A DNA stretch of 64,000 nucleotides from an uncultured Prevotellaceae bacterium (lineage in GTDB: Bacteria; Bacteroidota; Bacteroidia; Bacteroidales; Bacteroidaceae), in the NCBI GenBank assembly GCA_902775075.1, contig CACYKX010000001.1, forward strand, positions 1-64,000, written 5' to 3'. The number at the start of each line of letters is the position of its first letter. Within the stretch, counting starts at the first letter, position 1. Below the pieces are notes generated by a model that had not been told where the DNA came from, searched no databases, and worked only from the letters and a program-made list of their open reading frames with translations. The position numbers and the translations under genes were made by a program. Shown one piece after another: positions 34,586-44,009 of the stretch.

Positions 34586-35703
34586 AGCTCATCTGGCCAT
34601 TTCTTGAATTCTAATTCAAGTTCATAACTATCATTCTTCAATCCATGAGTGATATCTGTATGATCTAGATTATTGGTTACGCTGAGTCCCATGAGTCGGA
34701 TCGGATGATTGGCCGAATATGAAATCTGCTGCAATAACTTCTTAGCTATTGGTAATATCGTATCTTTAGAATTAAGAACCTTAGATTGAGTATAGCTTCT
34801 TGTGATTTGGGTAAAGTCGCTATACTTTATTTTTAAGGTTAAAGTGTTACCTTCGAAATTATTTTTCTTGAGTCGTTCTATTAGTTCAAGGACAGTATGG
34901 TAGAGTTCTATGAGTATTGTGGATTTGATAGATATATCCTCCAGAAAAGTATGCTCACATCCAACAGATTTTCTGATATAGGTAGTATTTACCGGTCTGT
35001 TGTCGATACCACGTGCAAAGTCATAGAAGATATATCCCGACTTACCAAAAACTTCTACGAGATGATTTCGGGAAACCTTTCTTAAATCTCTTCCTGTAAA
35101 TATTCCCATATGATGCATCCTTTCGGCAGTCTTCTTGCCGATTCCCCAAAAGTTTTCTATTCTCAGTTTATTAATAAATTCGATAGCTTTATCAGGATGT
35201 ATCGTACAGACCCCGTTAGGTTTCCGATAGTCAGAAGCAATTTTCGCCAGAAACTTACAATAGCTGATGCCTGCAGAAGCTGTGAGATTAAGCTCGTCTT
35301 TGATTCTATTTTTTATCTCCATCGCTATGTCCAAGGCAAGAGAGATATTCTTCTTGTTGTGGGTAACATCAAGGAATGCTTCATCTATTGAAATAGGTTC
35401 TATGAGATCAGTATATTCCTGGAAAATGCGATGCACTTGCAGGGAAACTTCCTTATAGTGATGATGATTCCCCGCAACGATGATAAGGTTAGGACACAAG
35501 CGCTTGGCACGTGATATAGGCATAGCAGAATGAACACCATATTTACGGGCCTCATAACTCGCCGTTGATACCACTCCACGTGGTCCATCATATCCTACAG
35601 CAATGGCCTTGCCACGTAATTCTGGATGATCGCGCTGCTCAACAGAAGCGAAAAATGCATCCATGTCGATATGTATGATTTTCCTTATTTCTTTTTCAGC
35701 CAT
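34582..35703 (-). CDS. dinB: DNA polymerase IV (Y-family)
   Basis: A 373-residue translesion polymerase. The palm motifs are intact: KIIHIDMDAFFASVEQRD (first acidic pair) and SIDEAFLDVT (catalytic Asp-Glu). GIGKKTAERMHHMGI is the helix-hairpin-helix thumb segment, and the little-finger domain follows. No C-terminal clamp-binding pentapeptide stands out. An upstream in-frame TTG overlaps the -7 box, so the ATG used here is preferred. The control region contains the 22-nt repeat array; no LexA-like box was recognised. Confidence 0.95.
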   Translation of the reverse strand: MAEKEIRKIIHIDMDAFFASVEQRDHPELRGKAIAVGYDGPRGVVSTASYEARKYGVHSAMPISRAKRLCPNLIIVAGNHHHYKEVSLQVHRIFQEYTDLIEPISIDEAFLDVTHNKKNISLALDIAMEIKNRIKDELNLTASAGISYCKFLAKIASDYRKPNGVCTIHPDKAIEFINKLRIENFWGIGKKTAERMHHMGIFTGRDLRKVSRNHLVEVFGKSGYIFYDFARGIDNRPVNTTYIRKSVGCEHTFLEDISIKSTILIELYHTVLELIERLKKNNFEGNTLTLKIKYSDFTQITRSYTQSKVLNSKDTILPIAKKLLQQISYSANHPIRLMGLSVTNNLDHTDITHGLKNDSYELELEFKKWPDEL

Positions 35704-35748
35704 CGTTGTGGATTGTATTTTTGGAGTTAAGAATTCAATACGTAGGTG

Positions 35749-35756
35749 CAAATTTA
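35749..35756 (-). promoter_or_regulatory. -7 box of dinB
   Basis: TAAATTTG on the minus strand, about 45 nt before the chosen ATG. Confidence 0.6.
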
Positions 35757-35812
35757 CAAAACGTTTTTGTAAAAATGTTCTTGTTGCATTGAATTTATGA
35801 TATTAAATCTAT

Positions 35813-35944
35813 ACGCAGTTAACTTCGTCGGCAGATGCAGTTAACTACGTACGGTGATGCAGTTAACTACGTAGGCTGATATAGTTAACTTCGTAAGGCG
35901 ACGCAGTTAACTGCGTAAACGGATGCGGTTATATGTGTTTGGCA
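35813..35944 (+). repeat. 22-nt phased AGTTAACT repeat array B
   Basis: Five consecutive units of exactly 22 nt, each with AGTTAACT at the same position, then a sixth degenerate unit of the same length. Unit 5 holds the perfect palindrome ACGCAGTTAACTGCGT. The unit pattern is ATGCAGTTAACTACGTA followed by a 5-nt G-rich tail. The array is gap-free, so it is not CRISPR-like, and 22 is not a multiple of three, so it is not a coding repeat. Confidence 0.9.
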
Positions 35945-35971
35945 ACGTATAAATAAAGGCTCTTTGAATTC

Positions 35972-36014
35972 AAAAAAATATCGGAGCTAGAAATCTATTT
36001 CTAACCCCGATATC
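35972..36014 (-). terminator. rho terminator
   Basis: On the minus strand ATATCGG...TTAGAAA pairs with TTTCTA...CCGATAT over a 4-nt loop, followed by seven T. Confidence 0.85.
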
Positions 36015-36043
36015 ATATATAGAACAATGTAATTCGATAATGC

Positions 36044-38173
36044 TTAATCGTTCATAGAAAGCAAGAACTCCTCGTTGTTACTAGTTCTTCTCATGCGATC
36101 ATGAATAGTATTCATGGCCTCGATAGGATTCATGTCGCTGATATATTTGCGCAGAATCCACATACGATCCATAGTAGTCTTGTCTTGCAACAAATCGTCG
36201 CGGCGTGTACTTGACTGTACCAAGTTGACAGCAGGGAAAATACGCTTGTTGCTCAAACTGCGGTCGAGCTGAAGTTCCATGTTACCAGTACCCTTGAATT
36301 CCTCAAAGATAACCTCATCCATTTTACTACCAGTATCAATCAATGCTGTAGCGATGATGGTGAGTGAACCGCCTCCCTCGATGTTACGAGCAGCACCAAA
36401 GAAACGCTTTGGCTTCTGTAATGCGTTGGCATCCACACCACCAGTAAGCACTTTACCACTGGCCGGAGCTACTGTGTTGTAGGCACGAGCCAATCGAGTA
36501 ATACTATCAAGGAAGATCACAACATCGTGACCACATTCTACCATTCGTTTTGCCTTTTCCAAGACAATACCGGCAATTTTGACATGACGCTCAGCAGGTT
36601 CATCGAAAGTAGAAGCGATGACTTCTGCGTTTACCGTACGGCTCATGTCGGTAACTTCCTCAGGACGCTCGTCTATCAAGAGCATCATCAGATAAGCCTC
36701 AGGATGGTTGGCTGCAATTGCGTTGGCGATATCCTTCATCAAGATAGTTTTACCAGTCTTAGGTTGTGCCACGATTAGTGCACGCTGGCCCTTTCCGATA
36801 GGAGAGAATAGGTCAACAATGCGGGTAGATAGATTTGTTGTAGCACGATCACCACACAAGTTGAATTTTTCGTCAGGGAACAAAGGAGTAAGATGCTCGA
36901 AAGGAATACGATCGCGCACCTCACTAGGAGTTCTTCCGTTTATCTTGTCGATGCTTGTCAGTGGGAAGTATTTTTCACCTTCGTGTGGAGGACGAACATG
37001 ACAGTTGATAACGTCACCAGTTTTTAGTCCATAACGCTTGATATAGTTTTGTGCTACATAAATATCGTCTGGCGAAGACAAATAGTTGTAATCACTAGAA
37101 CGAAGGAAACCGTAACCATCCGGCATTACCTCAAGTACACCGTTACCTGTTACCAAGTCGGCAAAATCATACTTCAACTGTATGCTCTTAGAAGAAGTAG
37201 TATTGGAAACAGGTTGGAAACTTCGAGAACTCTGAGTGGTAGGTCTGTCAAAGATGTCAAAAGTCGGAGTAGCACCTTGGTCTTCGATAGGCAAATCGAC
37301 GGTAATGATGAAATCGGTTCCGTCTCCAGGGTCTCCCTCCCAGATATTAGAATGGAGATCTTCAGAAGCAGCAGGAGTTTCTGCAGTTTCTTCCGGAGTC
37401 TTTGTTTCGATTTTGTTTTTCTCATTATGAGCATTTACCTTAGCTTGCAATTGAGCAAGAAGATTACTGGTTTCGCCTTCGTCGCCAGTTTTCTCACCAT
37501 CTGTGGCAAATGCGGCCTCAGGAATGAAGTCAGATTCCGCAGAGACTTCATTATTATTATCCTCTGCAGAAGTCTCGTTAAAGCTCAGTACGTCAACGGC
37601 ATCATTCAATGCCATATCAATTTTCGACTTTGTTTCGTCCTCTGTGTTTTCTTCTTTAGCATTTTCTTCAGCTTTCAACTTAGCCTCTTCAGCTTCTTTC
37701 TCGGCTTTAGTTTTTCGTGTGCTTCTTCGTTTTGGTTTTTCTGCAGGCACCTCTTCCGTTGTAGCCTCTTCAACCTTCGGGGTTCCTTCGGGTTGCTCTT
37801 CAGTTTCTACTACAGTTTCTACGGTCTTTTTTCTAGAGCGAGTAGTAGTCTTAGTAGTTTTTTTAGGTTCCTCTTCAGTCTCTTTGAATAGAGGCTGCTC
37901 CTGAGTTTGAGGTGTCGGACCAGTAGCTTGATCACGCATTACATCGTAGTTCTCACCTTTGCTCCCCGATACAGTATATACCTTATCATCGTGCTTGGTG
38001 ATACGTACACGTTTACGCTTAGTGGCAGGCTTAGTTTCTCCCTCATTGGTGCCCATAATAGCATCAACAATCTTCTCCAGACTGTCACTCTTTTTAATGG
38101 AAGCACCTGCCTGTTTAGCGATATCCTGCAATTCTGCGATATCTTTAGATAATAATTCGTCTTTACTATACAT
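36044..38173 (-). CDS. rho: transcription termination factor Rho with a long disordered insert
   Basis: A 709-residue Rho, nearly 300 longer than the Escherichia coli protein. Residues 1-43 are the SAP-like Rho_N domain ([20 protein letters not shown]). Residues about 45-325 are low-complexity, rich in Glu, Lys, Thr and Ala, with a basic [20 protein letters not shown] stretch. The cold-shock RNA-binding domain starts near 343 ([17 protein letters not shown]). The ATPase has QPKTGKT at 470-476 and [12 protein letters not shown]. Such an insert is a known Bacteroidota feature, and in Bacteroides thetaiotaomicron it has been linked to Rho condensate formation. Monocistronic. Confidence 0.96.
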   Translation of the reverse strand: MYSKDELLSKDIAELQDIAKQAGASIKKSDSLEKIVDAIMGTNEGETKPATKRKRVRITKHDDKVYTVSGSKGENYDVMRDQATGPTPQTQEQPLFKETEEEPKKTTKTTTRSRKKTVETVVETEEQPEGTPKVEEATTEEVPAEKPKRRSTRKTKAEKEAEEAKLKAEENAKEENTEDETKSKIDMALNDAVDVLSFNETSAEDNNNEVSAESDFIPEAAFATDGEKTGDEGETSNLLAQLQAKVNAHNEKNKIETKTPEETAETPAASEDLHSNIWEGDPGDGTDFIITVDLPIEDQGATPTFDIFDRPTTQSSRSFQPVSNTTSSKSIQLKYDFADLVTGNGVLEVMPDGYGFLRSSDYNYLSSPDDIYVAQNYIKRYGLKTGDVINCHVRPPHEGEKYFPLTSIDKINGRTPSEVRDRIPFEHLTPLFPDEKFNLCGDRATTNLSTRIVDLFSPIGKGQRALIVAQPKTGKTILMKDIANAIAANHPEAYLMMLLIDERPEEVTDMSRTVNAEVIASTFDEPAERHVKIAGIVLEKAKRMVECGHDVVIFLDSITRLARAYNTVAPASGKVLTGGVDANALQKPKRFFGAARNIEGGGSLTIIATALIDTGSKMDEVIFEEFKGTGNMELQLDRSLSNKRIFPAVNLVQSSTRRDDLLQDKTTMDRMWILRKYISDMNPIEAMNTIHDRMRRTSNNEEFLLSMND

Positions 38174-38255
38174 TATATTATAGCTTGTATAAAAGAAATC
38201 TTATTGATTGTGAGTGATTCCGAATGAGGAAACACTCGATGTTTAAAATCGAATG

Positions 38256-38287
38256 CAAATGTAGCGTTTTTTTTCGGTATAGCCAAA
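38256..38287 (-). promoter_or_regulatory. rho promoter
   Basis: TTTG, a 20-nt spacer and TACATTTG on the minus strand, giving a leader of about 75 nt. It overlaps the divergent uup promoter region. Confidence 0.75.
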
Positions 38288-38296
38288 TTTTTTTCG

Positions 38297-38304
38297 TACT
38301 TTTG
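38297..38304 (+). promoter_or_regulatory. -7 box of the ABC-F gene
   Basis: TACTTTTG followed by GCATTT, 17 nt before the start, so the leader is short. Confidence 0.65.
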
Positions 38305-38321
38305 CATTTAAAATTGAATTT

Positions 38322-40124
38322 ATGGCAAAAGAAATTCCATATCTTGATGTACAAAACCTCACCAAACGCTTTGGTGCTCAGGTGATATTTGATGGTATAT
38401 CATTCTCTATTGCCGAAGGGCAGAAGGTTGGTCTTATCGCTAAAAATGGTACTGGTAAGTCTACTTTGCTATCTGTTCTTACGGATAATGAAGGTTATGA
38501 GAGTGGTGATATTATATACAAACGTGATTTAAAGGTAGGTTATCTGGAGCAGAGTCCGAAGTTTGATCCGGATGAGTCGGTTCTGGATGCGTGCTTTAAT
38601 CATCAGGGAGATCCGGAAAAAGTGTTGCGTGCTAAGCAAGTGCTTACACAGTTGAAAATCACGAATATGGATCAGCCTATGAAAGAATTGTCAGGTGGTC
38701 AGCAGAAACGAGTAGCTTTGGCCAATGTGCTGTTAATGGAACCTGATTTCTTAATATTAGATGAACCTACCAACCATTTGGATCTAGATATGATAGAATG
38801 GCTTGAGGGATATCTGTCGCGTGGTAATCGTACCTTGTTAATGGTTACTCATGACCGATTCTTCTTGGATCGTGTATGTTCAATCATTCTAGAACTTGAT
38901 GATCAGCAGATCTATACTTACCGTGGTAATTATAGTTATTATTTGGAGAAGCGTCAGGAGCGTATGGATAATATGCGTGCTGAGGTACAACATGCTAAGA
39001 ACTTATATCGAACCGAACTCGAATGGATGCGTCGTATGCCTCAGGCTCGCGGGCATAAGGCCAAATATCGAGAGGATGCCTTCTATGAACTTGAAAAGGT
39101 GGCAAAACGCCGTATCGAGGAGAGGCAGATTCGATTAAAGGCTTCTACGGTGTATATCGGTAGTAAGATTTTTGAATGCCAATATGTGTCTAAGAAATTT
39201 CCAGCTTTGGGGAATAGACCTGAAAAGGTGATCTTGGATAATTTCTATTATAATTTCGCGCGATTCGAGAAAATGGGTATCGTGGGAAATAATGGAACGG
39301 GTAAGTCTACATTCGTTAAGATGCTTTTGGGACTCGTGAAACCTGATAGCGGAAAATTCGATATTGGTGAAACGGTAAGGTTCGGATATTTCTCACAAGA
39401 GGGATTGAAGTTTCGCGACGACCAAAAGGTTATCGATGTGATCACGGAAATAGCTGACTATATCGATTTGGGTAGAGGACGTAAGATGACGGCTTCTCAG
39501 TTTCTGCAATATTTCATGTTCTCGATGGAAGAACAGCAGAACTATGTATATAAATTGTCGGGTGGAGAACGTAGAAAACTCTATCTGTGTACGATCTTAA
39601 TGAAGAATCCTAATTTCTTGGTATTGGATGAGCCAACCAATGATTTGGATATTCAGACCTTGCAGGTGCTCGAAGAATATTTGCAAGATTTCCCGGGTTG
39701 TGTCATCGTCGTAAGTCATGATAGATATTTCATGGATAAGGTGGTAGACCATCTCTTGGTGTTCAAAGGTGATGGAGAAATCAAGGACTTCCCAGGCAAC
39801 TATACTCAGTTCCGTGAATGGAATAAGATGCAGAATAAGGCTATTTCTGCTCAGAATCAGAAGAAAAATGCTGATGCGAAAAAGAAAGACTATCATCATG
39901 ACACGCGTCGTCGACTTTCTTATAAAGAGAAAAAGGAATTGGAACAACTGTCAAAAGAGATAGAAGACTTGGAAAGCGAAAAAGCAAAGATCGAAGAGGA
40001 ACTCTGTAGCGGAACGCTCTCTGTGGAAGATCTAACGACAAAGAGCAAGCGTCTACCGGAAATTAAGGATTTATTAGATGAAAAGGAGATGCGCTGGCTC
40101 GAGCTGTCAGAAATCGAAGGATAA
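38322..40124 (+). CDS. uup: ABC-F family ATPase, Uup-like
   Basis: A 600-residue soluble protein with two ABC domains and no membrane segments. The first has AKNGTGKST and LSGGQQKRVALANVLLMEPD; the second GNNGTGKST and KLSGGERRKLYLC. Between them is the linker typical of ABC-F translation factors, with ARGHKAKYREDAFYELEK. The C-terminal 70 residues form a charged coiled coil (KELEQLSKEIEDLESEKAKI) as in Uup. ABC-F proteins act on the ribosome or in genome stability; drug-resistance members exist, but this lineage looks housekeeping. Confidence 0.9.
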   Translation: MAKEIPYLDVQNLTKRFGAQVIFDGISFSIAEGQKVGLIAKNGTGKSTLLSVLTDNEGYESGDIIYKRDLKVGYLEQSPKFDPDESVLDACFNHQGDPEKVLRAKQVLTQLKITNMDQPMKELSGGQQKRVALANVLLMEPDFLILDEPTNHLDLDMIEWLEGYLSRGNRTLLMVTHDRFFLDRVCSIILELDDQQIYTYRGNYSYYLEKRQERMDNMRAEVQHAKNLYRTELEWMRRMPQARGHKAKYREDAFYELEKVAKRRIEERQIRLKASTVYIGSKIFECQYVSKKFPALGNRPEKVILDNFYYNFARFEKMGIVGNNGTGKSTFVKMLLGLVKPDSGKFDIGETVRFGYFSQEGLKFRDDQKVIDVITEIADYIDLGRGRKMTASQFLQYFMFSMEEQQNYVYKLSGGERRKLYLCTILMKNPNFLVLDEPTNDLDIQTLQVLEEYLQDFPGCVIVVSHDRYFMDKVVDHLLVFKGDGEIKDFPGNYTQFREWNKMQNKAISAQNQKKNADAKKKDYHHDTRRRLSYKEKKELEQLSKEIEDLESEKAKIEEELCSGTLSVEDLTTKSKRLPEIKDLLDEKEMRWLELSEIEG

Positions 40125-40131
40125 AAATAGT

Positions 40132-40166
40132 AATGGGTAGAGTATTGAAACTCTACCCATTAGTTT
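40132..40166. terminator. bidirectional terminator between uup and engB
   Basis: AATGGGTAGAGT and ACTCTACCCATT form a perfect 12-bp stem between converging genes. Confidence 0.8.
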
Positions 40167-40169
40167 GTC

Positions 40170-40772
40170 TTACTTATTTATGGTTTGATTGATTCCTTCA
40201 ATGTAATCGAGTACCTCATCGCGACCTATACGTTTCTCAGAACTTGTTATAAAATAAGGTGGAAGATTTTCCCATCGATCTTTAAGTTCCTGCATCCAAG
40301 CTTTTGCATTCGAAGTGGCCTTAACCTTGCCTACCTTATCGGCTTTAGTAAAGATAATGGCAAAAGGAATGTTGCTCTCACCAAGCCAATCAACAAATTC
40401 TCTGTCGATTTTCTGCTGAGGATGTCTTACGTCGATGAGTACGAAAACGTTCACCAATTGTTCACGTTGCAGAATATATCCGGAAATCATCTGCTCCAAT
40501 TTCGCTTGAACCGTTTTAGATCGCTTTGCAAAACCATAGCCAGGAAGGTCGACAAGATACCACTCATTATTGATAATGAAATGGTTGATTAGTAATGTCT
40601 TTCCAGGAGTGGCAGAAGTCTTGGCAAGTCCTTTGTGATTACAAAGCATATTAATAAGACTTGATTTTCCCACATTACTTCTACCTATGAAAGCGTATTC
40701 CGGTTTGTCGTCTTTAGGGCACATGCTTACGCGAGGTGCAGAAATAGTAAATTCTGATTTCTTAATGTCCAT
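40170..40772 (-). CDS. engB: ribosome biogenesis GTP-binding protein YsxC/EngB
   Basis: A 200-residue TRAFAC GTPase needed for large-subunit assembly. All G motifs are present: [14 protein letters not shown] (G1), the switch Thr region KTSATPGKT (G2), [10 protein letters not shown] (G3), FTKADKVGK (G4) and TSSEKRIG (G5). It is convergent with the ABC-F gene and divergent from the GldB-like gene, with its own promoter box 17 nt upstream. Confidence 0.95.
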   Translation of the reverse strand: MDIKKSEFTISAPRVSMCPKDDKPEYAFIGRSNVGKSSLINMLCNHKGLAKTSATPGKTLLINHFIINNEWYLVDLPGYGFAKRSKTVQAKLEQMISGYILQREQLVNVFVLIDVRHPQQKIDREFVDWLGESNIPFAIIFTKADKVGKVKATSNAKAWMQELKDRWENLPPYFITSSEKRIGRDEVLDYIEGINQTINK

Positions 40773-40788
40773 AATTTAATATTTTTTG

Positions 40789-40796
40789 CAAAGATA
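40789..40796 (-). promoter_or_regulatory. -7 box of engB
   Basis: TATCTTTG on the minus strand, 16 nt before the start, implying a short leader. Confidence 0.6.
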
Positions 40797-40870
40797 GGGG
40801 GAAAACGCACTTTTTTGAGTTTAATTTTAAAATTTTTAGCTTAAAAGTTGCTTCTTATAATATTTTTTAG

Positions 40871-40878
40871 TATTTTTG
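40871..40878 (+). promoter_or_regulatory. -7 box of the GldB-like gene
   Basis: TATTTTTG followed by GCATTCG, 32 nt before the TTG start. Confidence 0.55.
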
Positions 40879-40910
40879 CATTCGAAATTTAGAAAGAGAG
40901 CGACAAAAAA

Positions 40911-41702
40911 TTGAGAAGAATTTACTACATACTATTCTTGATGATGGTTCTTTGTGTGGCGTGTGAGTTTAAGTTGAAGCCTGCAGAGGATATTTATGGT
41001 CGTGTCCAAATAGAACGCTATGATCGTCTAGAAAGTCGCTATCTTACTACAGGTGATTTTTCTGCTCTTCAGCAGATGAATACCGATTATCCTATAGAGA
41101 CTCGTACGTTGATAGAGAAGATGCTTCAGATAGGTGAAGTGAGTGATCGTGACATCCGTACCAAGTTCCTTATGTTTTATCAGGATTCTACTTTGCAGGC
41201 TCTTGTTGCTGATGCAGAGGCGGAATATGCTAATATGGATGACATCAACCAAGACTTGCAAGAAAGTTTTGATCGTCTAATCAATTGGCTGCCAAATGTT
41301 CGTATTCCTGTGTTTTATGCGCAGATAGGGGCTTTGGATCAAAGTATCGTCGTTGGTGAAAATACGGTAGGAATCTCATTGGATAAGTATTTGGGTGAGA
41401 ACTATCCACTTTATAAAAAATATTATTCTTATTCGCAACGCAAGAGTATGAAGCGTGCAAATATAGTGCCTGATTGTTTGGTGTTCTATTTGCTTAGTTT
41501 GTATCCGTTGGATAATTTCGAGCAACGCCCTCAATTGGAACGTGATTTGCACGTTGCTAAGGTCATGTGGGTTGCCAACAAAGCTATGGATAAAAACTTC
41601 TTTCAAACATCGTATGTCTCACGTATTGATAGATATATGAAGAAAAGTGGGGCAACGATAGAGCAAATGCTTAAAGACGAAGATTATTCCAAGTTAAAAT
41701 AG
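40911..41702 (+). CDS. GldB-related lipoprotein
   Basis: A 263-residue lipoprotein with the signal RRIYYILFLMMVLCVAC (Cys at residue 18). Its core resembles GldB of gliding Bacteroidota: an early IERYDR segment, then IPVFYAQIGALDQSIVVGENTVGISLDKYLG and NIVPDCLVFYLL. Most Prevotella do not glide, so the role is unclear; GldB is linked to motility and type IX secretion in gliders. The start is taken as TTG because later ATG codons would cut the signal peptide too short; this codon is unusual in the window. It sits upstream of dipeptidyl peptidase IV. Confidence 0.75.
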   Translation: MRRIYYILFLMMVLCVACEFKLKPAEDIYGRVQIERYDRLESRYLTTGDFSALQQMNTDYPIETRTLIEKMLQIGEVSDRDIRTKFLMFYQDSTLQALVADAEAEYANMDDINQDLQESFDRLINWLPNVRIPVFYAQIGALDQSIVVGENTVGISLDKYLGENYPLYKKYYSYSQRKSMKRANIVPDCLVFYLLSLYPLDNFEQRPQLERDLHVAKVMWVANKAMDKNFFQTSYVSRIDRYMKKSGATIEQMLKDEDYSKLK

Positions 41703-41723
41703 TTTATTCTCCATTTTTCTTTG

Positions 41724-41731
41724 TATCTTTG
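41724..41731 (+). promoter_or_regulatory. -7 box of the dipeptidyl peptidase IV gene
   Basis: TATCTTTG ends only 9 nt before the ATG, so the transcript would be leaderless or nearly so. Confidence 0.6.
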
Positions 41732-41740
41732 TAGGCAGAT

Positions 41741-43933
41741 ATGAAGAAACTATTTATTTTTTGTACAGCTATCATGATGGCTATGGAGTTATGTGCCGCT
41801 GAAAAAATAGATCTGAAGTCAATTACTTCGGGAGTCTTTTCAGCCGAGTATATTAGTGGTATTAATCCAATAGAAGGTACCGATCAGTATGCTTCGATTA
41901 GTAGTAATCGCAAACAAGTGATAAGATACTCTTTTAAAACAGGAAAACAAACTGCCGTACTTTTTGATGCAGACAAAGTAGGGAATGGTATGGTAGAAGA
42001 AGTTGATGGGTATTCTATCAGTCCAGATGGTAAGAGACTACTGATACAGACGCATACAGACTATGTTTATCGTCGATCTTTTAAAGCTAAGTTTTATCTA
42101 TACAATATCAAAAGTAAAAAGTTATCAGAGTTGTCTTCATGTGAGAATCAACAAATTCCTACATGGTCGCCTGATGGTAGTAAGGTAGCTTTTGTTTATG
42201 ACAATAATATCTATATCACTGATGGTAATCACGAAACACAGGTTACGTTTGATGGAAAATTCAACTCAATAATTAATGGTTTACCTGATTGGGTTAATGA
42301 AGAAGAGTTTGGTTTTAATAATGCGATGGCATGGTCTGCAGATAGCAAGACCTTGAGTTGGATAAAATATGATGAATCTCGAGTAAAGACATATTCTTTA
42401 CAGTTATTCAAAGGATTGAAACCTGAAAGAAAAGAGTTTTCTGATTACCCTGGTGAGTATTCTTATAAGTATCCTAAGGCAGGACAGGATAATTCTATAG
42501 TTTCTGTATGGACATATAATCTGATGAATAAGGAGACACATCAAGTATCTGTACCATTGGATGCAGAAGGATATATTCCAAGAATAAAAACTACTGCTGA
42601 TAATCATCGTATAGTAGTATACACAATGCCTCGACATCAAGATGTCTTAAATCTCTATGCTGTGGATCCTTATAATCAGAATGTTAAGTTGATGATAAAG
42701 GAGCAAGTAGAGAAATATGTCAAGGAAGAGGCCATGGAGGGTATCTCTTTCGGTAAAAATACGATATTGCTTCCTTCCGATCGTGATGGATATATGCATC
42801 TATATCTATATGATTATAGCGGAAAACTTCTACGAAAAGTGGAGAAGGGTAATTATGATGTCACTACGGTATATGGATATGATGAGAAAACAGGCGATGT
42901 GTATTATCAGGCTGCAGCTCTGAACCCTCATGACCGTCAAATCTATGTTTCTCATTCTAATGGGGTAGTAGAACGACTAACTCATCGTGAAGGTAATAAT
43001 TCTGCCTTATTTTCTGGTGACTATAATTTCTTTGTGAATGTATGGAGTGATTATAATACTCCTTATGAGTTTACAAACTGTACAAACCATGGAAAGGTTA
43101 TTAAAGTTCTTGAAAGAAATGAAGCTTTAAAGAAGAAGATAGAACAATATGGTTGGACGAAAAAAGATACTTTCAGTTTTGTGTCATCAGAAGGAGTACG
43201 CCTAGATGGTTGGATGGTTAAGCCTGCCGATTTCGACGCCCAAAAGAAGTATCCAGTGATACTCTTCCAGTATTCAGGTCCAGGTAGTCAACAAGTGATG
43301 AATAGTTGGAGTGCAGGAAGTATGGGAAATGGCGGAGCCTTTGATATGTATCTTGCGCAACATGGATATATTGTAGTTTGTGTTGACGGTCGTGGTACTG
43401 GCGGTCGTGGTTCAGACTTCGAGAAATGTACATATCTGAAAATTGGAGAACTAGAATCGAAAGATCAGGTAGAGACAGCTATTTATATGGGCAGTCTACC
43501 TTATGTTGACAAGAATCGAATCGGTATTTGGGGATGGAGCTTCGGTGGCTTCAATACCCTGATGAGTATGAGTGAAGGTCGTCCTGTATTTAAGGCCGGT
43601 GTAGCCGTAGCTCCTCCTACCAATTGGAAATTCTACGATACCATCTATACAGAACGCTATATGCGTACACCGAAAGAAAATCCTTCAGGCTATCAGACTA
43701 ATCCGATTCAGCGTTCTAATGATCTACATGGTGCCTTGTTGATATGTCATGGCGTAGCAGACGATAATGTTCACCCACAAAATACTTTTGAGTATGCTGA
43801 GGCTTTGATACAAGCAGATAAAGATTTCAAGGAAGTCTTTTATACCAATCGTAACCATAGTATTCGTGGAGGAAATAGTAGAAACCATTTGCTTCGTCAG
43901 ATAACAAATTGGTTTGACACAAATCTGAAATAA
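41741..43933 (+). CDS. dipeptidyl peptidase IV (S9B)
   Basis: A 730-residue exported serine peptidase removing X-Pro and X-Ala dipeptides from peptide N termini. A signal peptide ends near MELCAAEK. Residues to about 470 form the beta-propeller, with PDWVNEEEFGFNNAMAWSADS holding the Glu pair that binds the substrate N terminus. The alpha/beta-hydrolase part has Ser600 in GWSFGGF (Phe replaces the more usual Tyr), Asp674 in GVADDNVHP and His706 in NRNHSIRGG. Expected in the periplasm, where it supports peptide use. A 24-bp hairpin ends the transcript. Confidence 0.94.
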   Translation: MKKLFIFCTAIMMAMELCAAEKIDLKSITSGVFSAEYISGINPIEGTDQYASISSNRKQVIRYSFKTGKQTAVLFDADKVGNGMVEEVDGYSISPDGKRLLIQTHTDYVYRRSFKAKFYLYNIKSKKLSELSSCENQQIPTWSPDGSKVAFVYDNNIYITDGNHETQVTFDGKFNSIINGLPDWVNEEEFGFNNAMAWSADSKTLSWIKYDESRVKTYSLQLFKGLKPERKEFSDYPGEYSYKYPKAGQDNSIVSVWTYNLMNKETHQVSVPLDAEGYIPRIKTTADNHRIVVYTMPRHQDVLNLYAVDPYNQNVKLMIKEQVEKYVKEEAMEGISFGKNTILLPSDRDGYMHLYLYDYSGKLLRKVEKGNYDVTTVYGYDEKTGDVYYQAAALNPHDRQIYVSHSNGVVERLTHREGNNSALFSGDYNFFVNVWSDYNTPYEFTNCTNHGKVIKVLERNEALKKKIEQYGWTKKDTFSFVSSEGVRLDGWMVKPADFDAQKKYPVILFQYSGPGSQQVMNSWSAGSMGNGGAFDMYLAQHGYIVVCVDGRGTGGRGSDFEKCTYLKIGELESKDQVETAIYMGSLPYVDKNRIGIWGWSFGGFNTLMSMSEGRPVFKAGVAVAPPTNWKFYDTIYTERYMRTPKENPSGYQTNPIQRSNDLHGALLICHGVADDNVHPQNTFEYAEALIQADKDFKEVFYTNRNHSIRGGNSRNHLLRQITNWFDTNLK

Positions 43934-43951
43934 TTCATTTATATTGAAATA

Positions 43952-44003
43952 AATAACAATAAAAGAGGCATTCGAAAAATCGAATGCCTCTTTTATTGTT
44001 ATT
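43952..44003. terminator. bidirectional terminator with a 24-bp perfect stem
   Basis: A 24-base arm ending in GAGGCATTCGA, an AAAA loop, and the exact complementary arm. It serves both the dipeptidyl peptidase gene and the convergent PqqD-like gene. Confidence 0.9.
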
Positions 44004-44009
44004 ATCTAT

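Larger units (their letters stand above)
35704..36043 (-). other. 340-base region between dinB and rho
   Basis: Contains the dinB -7 box, the 22-nt repeat array B and the rho terminator, each listed separately. No gene is seen. Confidence 0.7.

Noticed and set aside
35813..35944. Could the 22-nt array be a CRISPR array?
   Set aside because: Units abut with no spacers, repeats are too short and no cas genes are present.
37049..37891. 280-codon plus-strand open frame antisense to rho
   Set aside because: Lies opposite the low-complexity Glu/Lys-rich insert; the Phe/Ser/Leu-rich product is an expected shadow.
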